49,782 bases of DNA from Paenibacillus ginsengihumi DSM 21568 (GCF_000380965.1 NZ_KB905584.1:1-49782), one strand, 5' to 3'; shown: positions 1 through 8,599, counted from the first letter of the stretch. Notes: generated by a model from the sequence alone, not told the origin. Made by a program: numbers and translations.

Positions 1-2
1 CC

Positions 3-827
3 CTCGAGTATGCCCTCCAGCCTGCCTTTGCGTTCAATATCATCCAGGATTTTTTCCAGTCCCATAACAGACACCTCTCCTTTCACATTCCGGATTAATT
101 TCTGCAAATGCGGCTCCTTAGCCGGCAATTTTTGACTTAAAATATTCGCCATCCAAGCGGTAAATTGCTGCTGACTTTCTTCCGGCAGCTGTCGGATCGT
201 ATGCATCAGCTTGCCGAGCCGGGCCAGCAATTGATCCTGGTCTTCCGTTTGGTCCAGCAAAAACACGGAACCGATCGTATTGGACAACGATAATAGCTCT
301 TCTTCCGTATATCGGGCAACATCAATCAGCAAATATTCAAAATCAAGCAGTTCCGGACCGAACAGTTCTTCATTGGCCAGCATCCCTCGAAATTGACGGC
401 TGGCACTCCACGGTCTCTTTCCATTATACAATACAATCGGCACTATGGGAGGAAGCCGAAACGATTTTCCGGCAACCTTCTTCTTGTCCTGTTCTTTCAT
501 CAGGTAGCGCCAAATTTCAACTTGATAAATCAGCAGACGATACGGCATGAGGAAATCTACTTTGGACTGCATCTCCAGCAGCAAATAAAACACCACATCT
601 TGACCGTTGAGTTTCACCCGATAAACCAGATCCGCTTCCTTGCGCTTGAAGTCTTGGAGAATAAACGAATGGGTAATTTCTTCAACGTTCGTTTCATCGA
701 TCCGTTCTACCCATCCCTTATGGATAAAGGATCGGAGCAGCTCGACAAAGAGCTTCTTGCTGGACAACAGAAATCGGTATGACGTATCGTGCCGCGGATG
801 AACCGCATCGCGTTCGTCGGACTCCAT
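3..827 (-). CDS. Rpn-family recombination-promoting nuclease / PD-(D/E)XK transposase-like protein, partial
   Basis: The reading frame opens at an ATG at 827 and is still open at the left edge, giving 275 residues without a stop. Near the N-terminus it has the Rpn-type pattern HDTSYRFLLSSKKLFVELLR (residues 13-32). A PD-(D/E)XK nuclease core follows: Asp66 in EADLVYR, then a strand ending in LLLEMQSK with Glu85 and Gln87. The visible end is Gly/Glu/Leu-rich (GRLEGILEG), like the repetitive C-terminal tails of the family, which usually runs to about 300 residues, so little is missing. Rpn proteins are DNA endonucleases that raise RecA-independent recombination and are often annotated as transposases, though they lack transposon ends. 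It lies downstream of the transporter operon terminator and is probably transcribed alone. Family membership is clear from the sequence; activity is inferred. Confidence 0.85.
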   Translation of the reverse strand, partial: MESDERDAVHPRHDTSYRFLLSSKKLFVELLRSFIHKGWVERIDETNVEEITHSFILQDFKRKEADLVYRVKLNGQDVVFYLLLEMQSKVDFLMPYRLLIYQVEIWRYLMKEQDKKKVAGKSFRLPPIVPIVLYNGKRPWSASRQFRGMLANEELFGPELLDFEYLLIDVARYTEEELLSLSNTIGSVFLLDQTEDQDQLLARLGKLMHTIRQLPEESQQQFTAWMANILSQKLPAKEPHLQKLIRNVKGEVSVMGLEKILDDIERKGRLEGILE

Positions 828-957
828 TTTGCATCTAGTTCTCCTTCCCATATCTTTTCCTTAATTATATCGGCTGCGATCGTCGTTCTTTCTACCTGTT
901 ATCTGAGGAAATTACAACACTAATAAATTCACTCCCTTCTATCAATATTTATCATCG

Positions 958-991
958 AAAAAAAGACCTCCCTCCCTATGGGAGTTCGGTC
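958..991 (-). terminator. Rho-independent terminator after the amino-acid ABC operon
   Basis: Read on the minus strand, GACC and CTCCC pair with GGGAG and GGTC around a short loop, with an internal purine bulge. A run of seven T follows. It begins 11 bases after the ATPase gene stop, so it should end the importer transcript before the Rpn gene. Confidence 0.75.
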
Positions 992-1002
992 CTAAAGTCA
1001 AG

Positions 1003-1731
1003 TCAAAAATTTTTAAGAAACTGCTTCGTGCGTTCCTTCTGGGGATGGTTGAAAAATGTATCGGGAGGGCCTTGCTCGACGATGTAGCCGTCCGCAACGA
1101 ACACGATTTGATCCGACACCTCGCGGGCAAAGTTCATTTCGTGCGTAACGATGATCATGGTCGTGTCCATCTCCGCGATCGATTTGATGACCTGCAGCAC
1201 TTCTGCGACAAGCTCCGGATCGAGCGAGGAGGTTGGTTCGTCGAATAAAATGGCATGCGGCCTCAGCGCGAGCGCGCGCGCAATGCTGACGCGCTGCTGC
1301 TGGCCGCCCGAAAGCGTCGCAGGGTAGTTGTCCTTCTTGTCGGCCAACCCGACCTGCCTCAACAGCTCCATGCCGAGCTCGTCCGCTTCTTTCTTCGGCA
1401 TTTTTTTCACGACGATGAGCGATTCCGTCACGTTTTGCAAGGCCGTTTTATTTTTGTACAAATTGTAGTTTTGGAATACCATCGCAGTCTGCGCGCGCAG
1501 CTGCTGAATTTCCTTGCGCGTACAGCTTTCCGCGTTCAGCTTCGCGCTTCCGATTTCAATAATTGCGGTATCAGGCTTCTCCAGAAAGTTCAGGCAGCGA
1601 ATCAGCGTCGATTTTCCCGAGCCGGAAGGGCCGATAATCGACAGAACTTCCCCGTCCTTCACTTCGAGATCGATGCCTTTGAGGACCTGCAATCCTTTAA
1701 AGCTTTTGGTTAAGTTAGCGACTTTGATCAT
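1003..1731 (-). CDS. yxeO: Polar amino acid ABC transporter ATP-binding protein, YxeO-like
   Basis: The protein (242 aa) is a complete ABC ATPase of the polar amino acid uptake class. The Walker A GPSGSGKST is at residues 34-42, the Q-loop is in MVFQNYNLY (about 84-92), the signature LSGGQQQR at about 140-147, Walker B AILFDEPTSSLDP at about 160-172, and the switch His in VTHEMNF. It would sit on the inner membrane face and power the permease encoded just upstream. It is the last gene of the binding-protein, permease, ATPase unit and is followed at once by a terminator. The specificity (S-succinylated or other modified cysteine) is inferred from the neighbouring acetyltransferase, lyase and deacylase genes, which together match the B. 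subtilis yxe operon; sequence alone would equally fit a TcyN-type cystine transporter. Confidence 0.88.
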   Translation of the reverse strand: MIKVANLTKSFKGLQVLKGIDLEVKDGEVLSIIGPSGSGKSTLIRCLNFLEKPDTAIIEIGSAKLNAESCTRKEIQQLRAQTAMVFQNYNLYKNKTALQNVTESLIVVKKMPKKEADELGMELLRQVGLADKKDNYPATLSGGQQQRVSIARALALRPHAILFDEPTSSLDPELVAEVLQVIKSIAEMDTTMIIVTHEMNFAREVSDQIVFVADGYIVEQGPPDTFFNHPQKERTKQFLKNF

Positions 1732-1745
1732 GAGCTATTCAACCT

Positions 1746-2417
1746 TTACGTACGGTATGGGCGTTCCAAATATTTTTCCAACAGCTGCTGCAAGTAAGTA
1801 TACACGACGATCAGCACCCAATAGATCAAAGCGACGGCCAAGTAAGCTTCAAAGAACCGGAACGATTCCGCCGCTTGCATCTTAGCTTCCGCGAAAATTT
1901 CCACGACGCCAAGCGTAAAGGCGAGGGAAGTTTCCTTAATCAGCGAGATAAAAGTATTGCCCGTGCCCGGAAGGGCATTGCGCAGCGCCTGAGGCATGAT
2001 GATGCGCCGGTACGCTTGAAACTTCGTCATGCCCCCGGTCAAGCAAGCCTCCATCTGCCCTTTATCCACCGACAAGAAGGCAGCGCGAAAAATTTCCGCC
2101 AGAAAAGCGGCCTGCTTGATCCCGAGCCCGATAATAGCGGCGGTAACTGCATCCATCGCTGTAAAAAATGGAAACAGCTGCGGCAACCCATAGTAAATCA
2201 GGAACAGCTGGACCAGCATCGGGATGGAGCGAAAAAACGAAATATAAACGTCGGCCAGCGACCGAAGAATCAAGCTGGAGCTGTTCCGCATAAACGCAAG
2301 CACGAGTCCGACCGCCACTGCGATGACCATCGCCACGACGGCCATCAGCAGCGAGATCGGAATGTACTTCACGATTTTGCCCAGAACTACGATAATATAA
2401 GAAGGATCAAAATTCAT
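1746..2417 (-). CDS. yxeN: Polar amino acid ABC transporter permease, YxeN-like
   Basis: This 223-residue membrane protein has about five hydrophobic segments and the inner-membrane permease EAA loop, seen as MEACLTGGMTKFQAYRRIIM (about residues 122-141). It continues with PQALRNALPGTGN, typical of the HisM/GlnP class. It would form a homodimeric channel with the ATPase encoded 14 bases downstream and receive substrate from the lipoprotein encoded 32 bases upstream. Length and composition are normal, with no sign of truncation. The family assignment is secure. The likely cargo, a modified cysteine, is inferred from the gene neighbourhood. Confidence 0.88.
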   Translation of the reverse strand: MNFDPSYIIVVLGKIVKYIPISLLMAVVAMVIAVAVGLVLAFMRNSSSLILRSLADVYISFFRSIPMLVQLFLIYYGLPQLFPFFTAMDAVTAAIIGLGIKQAAFLAEIFRAAFLSVDKGQMEACLTGGMTKFQAYRRIIMPQALRNALPGTGNTFISLIKETSLAFTLGVVEIFAEAKMQAAESFRFFEAYLAVALIYWVLIVVYTYLQQLLEKYLERPYRT

Positions 2418-2449
2418 GTCGAATCGCCCGCTCTCTGCTCACGGTACTA

Positions 2450-3241
2450 TTATTCCGCTTTTACCGTAATGTCTTCCCCGAAGTATTTTTCGGAAATTTG
2501 CTTCAGTGTGCCGTCGTCTCTCAGTTTTTGGATCTCGGCGTTGATCTGCTCGATCAGGGCCGCATTCTCATCCTTCTTCACGAACGGAAATCCGACGTCC
2601 TCGTAATGAAACGGTTCGCCGACGAATTTGAGCGGCAGGTTCTGCTTCTTGATCTCGGCCAGCAAGGACGACTTGGCATTCACGTAGCCGTCAACCCGCT
2701 TGTTCAGCACATCGTTTTGCGCGCCGTCGCGATTTTCGTACGTCCGGACCTTGATTTCGCCCTTCGTATCGAACTTCTCCAGGTTTTTCACGTTTTGCGA
2801 GCCGAACACGCCGGCTACCGTTTTGCCTTTCAGATCGTCCAGCGTATTGATGTTCGTATTGTCTTGATGCGTCACGATCGTGACCCCGGCATAGGAATAA
2901 GGAATCGAAAAATTGTACTTGGCTTTCCGTTCTTCCGTTACCGCGACGGCGTTAGCGATCGTATCGATTTTGCCCGTTTCCAGCTGTCCTAGCAAACCGC
3001 TGAAATCGGAATTCGTCCACTCCACGGAATAACCGAGGTTGGCGGCGATCTTCTCAATGACTTCCACGTCGAAGCCCACCAGCTTGTCTCCGTCTTTATA
3101 GCTGTTCGGATACGACTGTCCCGTCGCTCCGACGCGGAGCACTTTCTTCTCCTCCGCCCCGCCGGCATTCGAGCCGGAGCATGCGGAGACCATCAAGACG
3201 AGCACAAAGGCGAGCGTTAAAGACAACCATCTTTTCATCAT
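2450..3241 (-). CDS. yxeM: Amino acid ABC transporter substrate-binding lipoprotein, YxeM-like
   Basis: A lipoprotein signal peptide with a positively charged start and lipobox VSAC (Cys21) leads into a family-3 solute-binding protein of 263 aa. Visible features are the first-lobe motif VGFDVEVIEKIAANLGY and the ligand-contact stretch DTIANAVAVTEERKAKYNFS, which is characteristic of polar amino acid binders. The hinge region VGFPFVKKDEN follows. A strong sigma-A promoter lies about 50 bases upstream, so the importer can be made separately from the enzyme genes. A GGGG-type ribosome site seven bases before the first ATG supports the start at 3241; a second in-frame ATG follows at once. It probably captures S-(2-succino)cysteine or a related thioether outside the cell. 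That ligand comes from context only. Confidence 0.88.
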   Translation of the reverse strand: MMKRWLSLTLAFVLVLMVSACSGSNAGGAEEKKVLRVGATGQSYPNSYKDGDKLVGFDVEVIEKIAANLGYSVEWTNSDFSGLLGQLETGKIDTIANAVAVTEERKAKYNFSIPYSYAGVTIVTHQDNTNINTLDDLKGKTVAGVFGSQNVKNLEKFDTKGEIKVRTYENRDGAQNDVLNKRVDGYVNAKSSLLAEIKKQNLPLKFVGEPFHYEDVGFPFVKKDENAALIEQINAEIQKLRDDGTLKQISEKYFGEDITVKAE

Positions 3242-3289
3242 CTGAATTCCCCTTTTTTCGCTATTTTTCTACAATACTAATGTTTATCC

Positions 3290-3318
3290 ATTATATATAT
3301 CCCTATCCGGACAGTCAA
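3290..3318 (-). promoter_or_regulatory. Sigma-A promoter of the importer genes
   Basis: On the minus strand, TTGACT and TATAAT are separated by 17 bases. The -10 ends 48 bases before the binding-protein start. The implied leader is only about 40 nt, too short for a known riboswitch, so control probably acts at initiation. Confidence 0.75.
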
Positions 3319-3674
3319 CATTAGGACGAAGGACATCGGCCATTTTTCCGGGAGCGAAGGCAACGGCCGATGATGAGAAATCGTTCGCCATAGGCGTCTA
3401 TCCTGAAAAATTCGGCAATATCTCACGAGCCGAATTTCCAACACCGAAGGTGACGACCGCAGGACGAAGGAAGCGCTCGTCATTGGCGTCTATGTCGAAA
3501 ATTGGGCGGCGATCCATCGACAAATTTCAACAAATTCGCCTTCCCGGACGAGCCCGCTCTCCTTTATCAGCCGGAACCGGGGCTGCGGACCGGGGCATGG
3601 CGGCCGATCTGATCGATAACCGGGTTGCGCGGCGCCTCGAATACAGGGAGCCCCGGCGACAGCAAAGCGGTCCA
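3319..3674. other. Non-coding gap with two degenerate repeat copies
   Basis: No convincing gene is present in these 356 bases. The short open frames lack ribosome sites and protein character. The stretch contains two related segments (3378-3403 and 3471-3494) sharing the core GGCGTCTAT, which resemble segments at about 12272-12293 and 32978-33004. It may be the eroded remains of a gene between the acetyltransferase and the importer promoter. Confidence 0.4.
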
Positions 3675-4187
3675 TTAGCGGTCTGCCGGCTTCGCCATAT
3701 CCGGGATGAGTATTTTTTTCATGAAAACCGTAATATGTCCTTTCCCCAAATCTTTCGAGCCCTCGATCTCGTATCCGCGGCGCTTATACATGTCGATCAG
3801 CCAAGGATGCTTGTCAGCGGTGCCGAGCGAAACGGCCGGCGCCTTCAAGGTGTCCCGGACGAACGCTTCCTCGCACCAGGTGATCATTTCGCCCCCGATG
3901 CCCTTCCTCCCGGCATCCGGATCGCTCGCAAACCACCAAAGATGGGGCAGGCCGAACGGTCCCGGCGAAGGTCCCCACGGCATTCTGACCGAGATCGTGG
4001 AAACGATTTTTCCGTTCTCCTCCATCACGAAGCATACGTTTTCCCGGATATTTTTCTCCACCAAAGCCAAATCCGCCGTCGCCGCGGCGAAGTTGATGCC
4101 GAGCTGGCGAATCGGCTCATAAGCCCGCAGCGACAAATCGAGCACGACGGGTGCGTCGTCCAAAGTTGCCATACGAAAATCAGCCAT
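3675..4187 (-). CDS. yxeL: GNAT N-acetyltransferase, YxeL-like
   Basis: The 170-residue product has a GNAT fold. An N-terminal strand (MADFRMATLDDAPVVLDLSL) precedes the acetyl-CoA pyrophosphate loop at DPDAGRKGIGGEMI, where R/K-G-I-G-G is the motif A variant of the usual Q/RxxGxG/A. The C-terminal YKRRGYEIEGSK is motif B. An AGGAGG ribosome site lies upstream. In B. subtilis the equivalent YxeL acetylates S-(2-succino)cysteine on its amino group before C-S bond cleavage, and the lyase and deacylase genes upstream fit that role. A 246-base gap with no convincing gene separates it from the lyase; cotranscription is likely, since no terminator was seen. The GNAT assignment is firm, while the substrate is inferred. 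Confidence 0.82.
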   Translation of the reverse strand: MADFRMATLDDAPVVLDLSLRAYEPIRQLGINFAAATADLALVEKNIRENVCFVMEENGKIVSTISVRMPWGPSPGPFGLPHLWWFASDPDAGRKGIGGEMITWCEEAFVRDTLKAPAVSLGTADKHPWLIDMYKRRGYEIEGSKDLGKGHITVFMKKILIPDMAKPADR

Positions 4188-4433
4188 GTTGTTGTCCGTC
4201 CTCCTGCTGTTTACATCCCTACGAACGTCGCCCGGTCTCCGGTGCGGACGGGCGGGTTCGTTCAGGTAGCGATGATATACGTATCCTGCCCGGCGCGCAC
4301 CTTCTGTACCGCGCCAAGCCTAATGAAGATGCGGCAAATCCAAACTCCCTGCTTCACGCTCCGGCCGCCCGGGGCGTTGCCGGTCGCAGCGGGGCAGCGG
4401 TCAGCTCGCCCCATGCAATCTCGCACTCCCCGC

Positions 4434-5813
4434 CTACGGCTGCTCATCCTCGCGCAGCCAGCCGCTCGTCTCCGCGGCGGCCAGCACCCGGTCTACCGTT
4501 TGCGGAGCCGAGCCCAAATACGTGGACGGGTCCATCAGCCGCTCCAGCTCTTCCGCGCCGACCGCTTCCCGGATACGGGCGTCGGCCGCCAGCACATCGC
4601 GGAACGGAATCCCCTCTTCCACGCTTTTCATGCACAGCTCGTACACGACCTCATGCGCGGTCTGCTTGCCCATCGGCTTGGCCAGCGCAAACATGACGCG
4701 CTCGGACAAGAGCAGCCCGCCGAGCCTATTCAGGTTGCGCAGCATATTTTCGGGCTTGACGACCAGACCGGCCAGGATCGCCCTCGCATTCGCCAGCTGG
4801 GCCGCCAAGTAAATGCAGCTCTCCGGCAGCGCGATCCACTCCCCGCGCCAGGACATCGCGTCGCGTTCATGCTCGACGATCATCGATTCCTGCACGAGCG
4901 CGGTGTTGTAGCGTATCGGCTTGGTGAGACTGGCGAGCCCTTCCAAGGCCGCCGGATTCCGCTTGTGCGGCATGGTCGAGGAGCCGATTTTTCCGGAGGT
5001 GAACGGCTCCTCCACCTCATCCAGTTCGGTGCGCATCAAATTGTAAAACTCGTTGCCCATCTTGCCGAGCGTGCCGCTGATCATGCCGAGCAGGCCGGCG
5101 TATTCCGCCGAACGATCCCGGGACGAGTGCCAGCTAATATTCGGCGCCTTCAAGCCGAGCCGTTCCATCGTCAGCCGCTCCACTTCCGGTCCGAGCGGGC
5201 CGAAGGACGCGTAAGTGCCGACGCCGCCTCCCATCACGCCGGTAAATACCCGCTCTTCCGCTTCGCGGAGCCGGTCGAGATGGCGAATCGTCTCGTCGAG
5301 CAGCACGGCCACCTTGAAGCCGAACGTGGTCGGCAGGCCCTGCATGCCGTGGGAGCGGCCGGCCATCGGCGTTTCCCGATGCTCGCGCGCCAGGCGCGCC
5401 AGCTCGCGGGCGACGGCGCGGAGATCGCGAACGATGATCCGGTGAGCTTCCTTCAGCTGCAGCATCATCCCGGTGTCCACAATGTCCTGCGTGGTCGCGC
5501 CGTAATGAATCCATTCGCCGTGCTCCGGGCCGCACAGCTTCTGCAGCGCCTTCAGCGTCGGCATCAGCGAATGCTTGACCTTCAGCACTTCCTGGGCGAT
5601 TTCCTGAATGTTCATCAGCTCGACCTTCGCCTTCTCGGCAATGACGGCTGCCGATTCGGCCGGGACGAGTCCTAGTTCCGCTTCCGCAAGCGCCAGGGCC
5701 GCTTCCACGTCCAGATGCTTCTGCAGACGGTTCTCGTCCGACCAAACCTTACGCATCTCCGCGGTTCCGAAATTGTTTTGAAGCATGATCATATCGATAA
5801 CATGTGACGGCAT
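4434..5813 (-). CDS. Fumarase/adenylosuccinate lyase superfamily enzyme, probable S-(2-succino) lyase
   Basis: The 459-residue protein carries all three conserved regions of the aspartase/fumarase superfamily: HYGATTQDIVDT at 103-114, GRSHGMQG at 152-159, and the signature GSSTMPHKRNP at 277-287, which holds the flexible-loop catalytic serine (Ser278/Ser279). These enzymes release fumarate by beta-elimination. PurB would sit with purine genes and ArgH with arginine genes; here the gene lies between the YxeQ-like and YxeL-like genes, where B. subtilis relies on the monooxygenase YxeK. In some bacteria a lyase replaces YxeK and cleaves N-acetyl-S-(2-succino)cysteine to fumarate and N-acetylcysteine, and that is the best reading here. 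The start at 5813 has AGGAGG eight bases upstream, three bases after the preceding stop. A carboxymuconate cycloisomerase-like or other succinyl-adduct lyase remains possible. Confidence 0.82.
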   Translation of the reverse strand: MPSHVIDMIMLQNNFGTAEMRKVWSDENRLQKHLDVEAALALAEAELGLVPAESAAVIAEKAKVELMNIQEIAQEVLKVKHSLMPTLKALQKLCGPEHGEWIHYGATTQDIVDTGMMLQLKEAHRIIVRDLRAVARELARLAREHRETPMAGRSHGMQGLPTTFGFKVAVLLDETIRHLDRLREAEERVFTGVMGGGVGTYASFGPLGPEVERLTMERLGLKAPNISWHSSRDRSAEYAGLLGMISGTLGKMGNEFYNLMRTELDEVEEPFTSGKIGSSTMPHKRNPAALEGLASLTKPIRYNTALVQESMIVEHERDAMSWRGEWIALPESCIYLAAQLANARAILAGLVVKPENMLRNLNRLGGLLLSERVMFALAKPMGKQTAHEVVYELCMKSVEEGIPFRDVLAADARIREAVGAEELERLMDPSTYLGSAPQTVDRVLAAAETSGWLREDEQP

Positions 5814-5816
5814 GTC

Positions 5817-7187
5817 TTATACCTCCTGGATGTTCTGGATGTCGGGGATAAATGAGTGCATATCGGCCAGCTGCTCCAAGCGCGCGATCTTGCCGGGCAT
5901 GTCCTGCCAAGCGGCGGGAAGGCCGCGGGAAGCGTCCGCGTATTTGGCGGCCCGCTCCTCCGGGGACAGCGGGCGCCCCGGCGCCCCCCGCGGGCAGTCT
6001 ACCCGCTGCGTAAGGGTCGATCCGTCAGCGAATGAAACGGTGACGATCGTAAACCGCCCCTTCGGCATCGCGTCCGGCGCGGGCACGACGCTTGAATCGT
6101 AACGCCGCCGCACCTTGGCGGCAAGCGCCACAAGCTCGGGGCGAAGCGGCTTGTCGGCGAACGTGCCGATGCCGAGCTCTCCGTCCGCCAGCGCCGCCGC
6201 GACCACGTACTCCACGCTGAAGCGCCCCTCCACGCCCGTCGTCGGCTCGCGGACGATGAGCGCCGCGTCTCCCCCGGGCGGGAAGGTGACGGTCACTTCT
6301 TCGATGGCGGTTATATCCGGCATACGGGAAGCCCGGATCGCCAGCGCAGCGTCCGCCGCGTGGTGGGACGCCGAGCAGCACGGATACCGCTTGAACCATA
6401 AGCCCGGACGGACGATTTGCCACGGCTCTCCCCAGCCTTCGACCGCCAGCTCCGGTCTGGCGTCTTCGCCGCCGAATACGGCGAAGTAGCCGAGCCGGCC
6501 GCCAAGCGGCTCTGCCGCCCCGGCGATCCCCGCCTCCGCCAGCCGCATCGCCAGGAGGCCGGCGCGGGCGGCCAGTCCTGCGTGCAGCGGCTTGACATCG
6601 GTGCCGAAATGCGCCCTGATGCCGCCGGCCTGCGTGGCCGCCAGTCCAATCGCCTGGGCGGTCGCCTGGACGCTGAGCCCGGCGAGACGGGCGCACGCGG
6701 CGGCAGCCGCCACCGCGCCGAGCGTGGCGGTGCTGTGCCAGCCGGCCTCATAGTGGCTGCGGCCGAGCGCCAGGCCGAGCCTGCACATCGTCTCGACCCC
6801 GACGACATAGGCCGCCAGAAAATCCGCGCCGGACGCGCCCCGCTCCTCCGCTTCCGCCAGCAGCGCGGACAAGATGACGGCGCTGGGATGGCCGCGGACG
6901 CTCTCGTGCACGTCGTCGTAATCGAGCGCATGGGTCAAGTAGCCGCTCACGAGCGCGGCATCGAGCGCCGGAAGCCGCCCCGGCCGCCCCGGCACAGAAG
7001 CGCGTCCGGCCCCTTGGCCGAGCGCCGCGGCGATCCGCTCGGCTCCCTGATCGTCCCTCGCGGCCAACACGGACGCCAGCCAGTCCAGCACGCCGGCGCG
7101 AGCAGCCTCGCAAGCCGGCGCGTCCTGCAGCGGATCGGAGCCGACAACCCGCTCAGCCAGCTGCCTCGTAATCGCCTCCGGACTCAT
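5817..7187 (-). CDS. yxeQ: MmgE/PrpD family protein, YxeQ-like
   Basis: This 456-residue protein belongs to the MmgE/PrpD family (2-methylcitrate dehydratase and cis-aconitate decarboxylase relatives). Recognisable blocks are HALDYDDVHESVRGHPSAVI near residues 86-105, GRSHYEAGWHSTATLGAVAA near 141-160, THF-type FGTDVKPLHAGLAARAG near 193-209, and KRYPCCSASHHAADAA near 265-280. The gene is very GC-rich. It starts one base after the M20 deacylase stop, with AAGGAG ten bases before the ATG, and ends three bases before the lyase gene, so the three are translationally linked. A homologue, YxeQ, is part of the B. subtilis yxe operon, where its reaction is not needed for the minimal pathway. It might isomerise or epimerise a succinyl-containing intermediate, but that is inference. 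Confidence 0.85.
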   Translation of the reverse strand: MSPEAITRQLAERVVGSDPLQDAPACEAARAGVLDWLASVLAARDDQGAERIAAALGQGAGRASVPGRPGRLPALDAALVSGYLTHALDYDDVHESVRGHPSAVILSALLAEAEERGASGADFLAAYVVGVETMCRLGLALGRSHYEAGWHSTATLGAVAAAAACARLAGLSVQATAQAIGLAATQAGGIRAHFGTDVKPLHAGLAARAGLLAMRLAEAGIAGAAEPLGGRLGYFAVFGGEDARPELAVEGWGEPWQIVRPGLWFKRYPCCSASHHAADAALAIRASRMPDITAIEEVTVTFPPGGDAALIVREPTTGVEGRFSVEYVVAAALADGELGIGTFADKPLRPELVALAAKVRRRYDSSVVPAPDAMPKGRFTIVTVSFADGSTLTQRVDCPRGAPGRPLSPEERAAKYADASRGLPAAWQDMPGKIARLEQLADMHSFIPDIQNIQEV

Positions 7188-7188
7188 C

Positions 7189-8355
7189 TCAACCGATCTC
7201 CTTCAGCGCCAGCACGGCCGCTTCCGCGAACAGGGACGCGCTGATCGCCAGCGCGTCTTCATTCAGCGTGAACTTCGGGTGATGCCACTGCTCCGTCCCG
7301 CCGGTTCCCATCCAAATAAAGCAGCCCGGCACGAGCTCCTGATACAGGGCGAAATCTTCGCCGCCCATCGTCGGCACCGCCTCCGCCACCTGGAGTCCTT
7401 GAGCGTCAGCCGCCGCGCGCATGATCTCGGCCATGTTCGCGTCGTTGTTCACCGCCGGCAGCATCGCCGTCCACTTCAGCTTCGCCCTGGCCCCGTACCC
7501 GGCGGCGACGCCTTCGACGACCCGCTCCATCTGCCCGGGAATGCTCGCTCTAGCCTCCGGCTGGAACGTTCTCACCGTGCCTTCCAGCACGCCCGTGTCG
7601 GGAATGACGTTCCACGTCGATCCGGCCTGCAGCTTGCAGACGCTGACGACGGCGGAATGGTGCGGGCTGGCGTTGCGGCTGACCAGCGTCTGCAGCGCGG
7701 TCACGATGGCGCTGCTGACGACGACCGGATCGACGGCCGATTCCGGCATCCCCGCATGTCCTCCCTTGCCCTGCACCTCGATTTCGAAGCGGTCCACCGA
7801 CGCCATCAAGGGGCCTGTCCGAATGCCGACCGTGCCGACGGGCAGCTCCGGCTTGTTGTGCATGCCGAACACCGCCGACACGCCTTCCAGCGCCCCCGCC
7901 GCAATGACCGCGCGCGCTCCGACCGCCAGCTCCTCCGCCGGCTGGAACAAAATGCGCACCGTGCCGCGAAGCTCGCCTGCCCTCTCCTTGAGCAGCGCCG
8001 CCGCGCCGATCATCGAAGCGGTATGAAAATCGTGGCCGCAGGCGTGCATCTTCCCGGGAACGGTCGACGCGAACGGCAGTCCCGTCTCCTCCTGAACCGG
8101 CAGCGCGTCGATATCGGCCCGCAGCATAATCGTCGGCCCCGGGAGCTCTCCCTTCACCTCAGCGAGCACGCCGGTCGGCAAGTTCAGCTCAAGCAGCCGA
8201 ATGCCCAGCTCCTCCAGCCAGGCGCGAATGCGCGCAGTCGTCTCATGCTCTTCATTGGAAAGCTCGGGATGCAGGTGCAGCTCCCTTCGCATCTCAACAA
8301 GCTTCGGTTGAAGCTTCGCTGCCTGCTCCCGGAAGAAGTTCGATATCGTTGTCAT
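7189..8355 (-). CDS. yxeP: M20 family amidohydrolase (N-acyl amino acid deacylase), YxeP-like
   Basis: The 388-residue M20D peptidase family enzyme has the dinuclear metal ligands in place: HACGHD at 104-109 (Cys106, His108), PAEE with Glu141/Glu142, His166 in GMHNKPE, and the C-terminal WHHPKF His. The dimerisation insert (KGGHAGMPE) is also present. Members remove acyl groups from N-acyl amino acids; the B. subtilis equivalent YxeP deacetylates N-acetylcysteine to cysteine, the last step of the pathway. It is the first intact gene of the enzyme operon, with AAGGAG nine bases before the ATG. Remnants of a ferredoxin-like and a flavoprotein gene lie between it and the promoter at about 9150. 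Hippurate-hydrolase-like activity cannot be excluded by sequence. Confidence 0.88.
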   Translation of the reverse strand: MTTISNFFREQAAKLQPKLVEMRRELHLHPELSNEEHETTARIRAWLEELGIRLLELNLPTGVLAEVKGELPGPTIMLRADIDALPVQEETGLPFASTVPGKMHACGHDFHTASMIGAAALLKERAGELRGTVRILFQPAEELAVGARAVIAAGALEGVSAVFGMHNKPELPVGTVGIRTGPLMASVDRFEIEVQGKGGHAGMPESAVDPVVVSSAIVTALQTLVSRNASPHHSAVVSVCKLQAGSTWNVIPDTGVLEGTVRTFQPEARASIPGQMERVVEGVAAGYGARAKLKWTAMLPAVNNDANMAEIMRAAADAQGLQVAEAVPTMGGEDFALYQELVPGCFIWMGTGGTEQWHHPKFTLNEDALAISASLFAEAAVLALKEIG

Positions 8356-8375
8356 GTGCCCAGCTCCTTATGAGA

Positions 8376-8581
8376 TTAGTCGGTATTCGCAGCCAGAAGT
8401 TTTTTCGCCGTCCTCATGGCCGGTTCGAGCCCGAGCAGCCCGTCCGGCGCGGGCAGCCTGCAGGAAGACCTTCGCCAGAGCGCTTCCGCAAAAATCAACG
8501 CTTGCCCGCATGGTCGTAGAAAGCGAAGGTGCCGTCCAGCTCATCCGCGATATAACGCAGCAGATCGAGGACGGACATCCT
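8376..8581 (-). pseudogene. Remnant of a small 2Fe-2S (fumarate-reductase-type) iron-sulfur protein
   Basis: From an ATG at about 8581 the minus strand encodes MSVLDLLRYIADELDGTFAF and then YDHA, a close match to the N-terminal part of fumarate reductase/succinate dehydrogenase 2Fe-2S proteins just before the first cluster cysteine. The frame then hits a stop after AGKR. A different frame downstream gives LPAPDGLLGLEPAM and AKKLLAANTD before a stop at 8376, which reads like the C-terminal end of the same kind of small protein. The cysteine cluster between the two is missing. I read this as one gene broken by a deletion and frameshift. The family name rests on a short match. Confidence 0.5.
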
Positions 8582-8599
8582 TTCCCGGCAAGACGCCGC

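Noticed and set aside
393..782. 129-residue plus-strand frame
   Set aside because: It is antisense to the clearly recognisable Rpn nuclease and shows no domain.
3241..3320. Riboswitch or T-box before the amino acid importer
   Set aside because: The promoter leaves only about 40 nt of leader, too short for either.
3450..5675. 741-residue open frame on the plus strand
   Set aside because: It is the reverse of the GNAT and lyase genes in GC-rich DNA, has no ribosome site, and its composition is rich in Arg, His and Pro.
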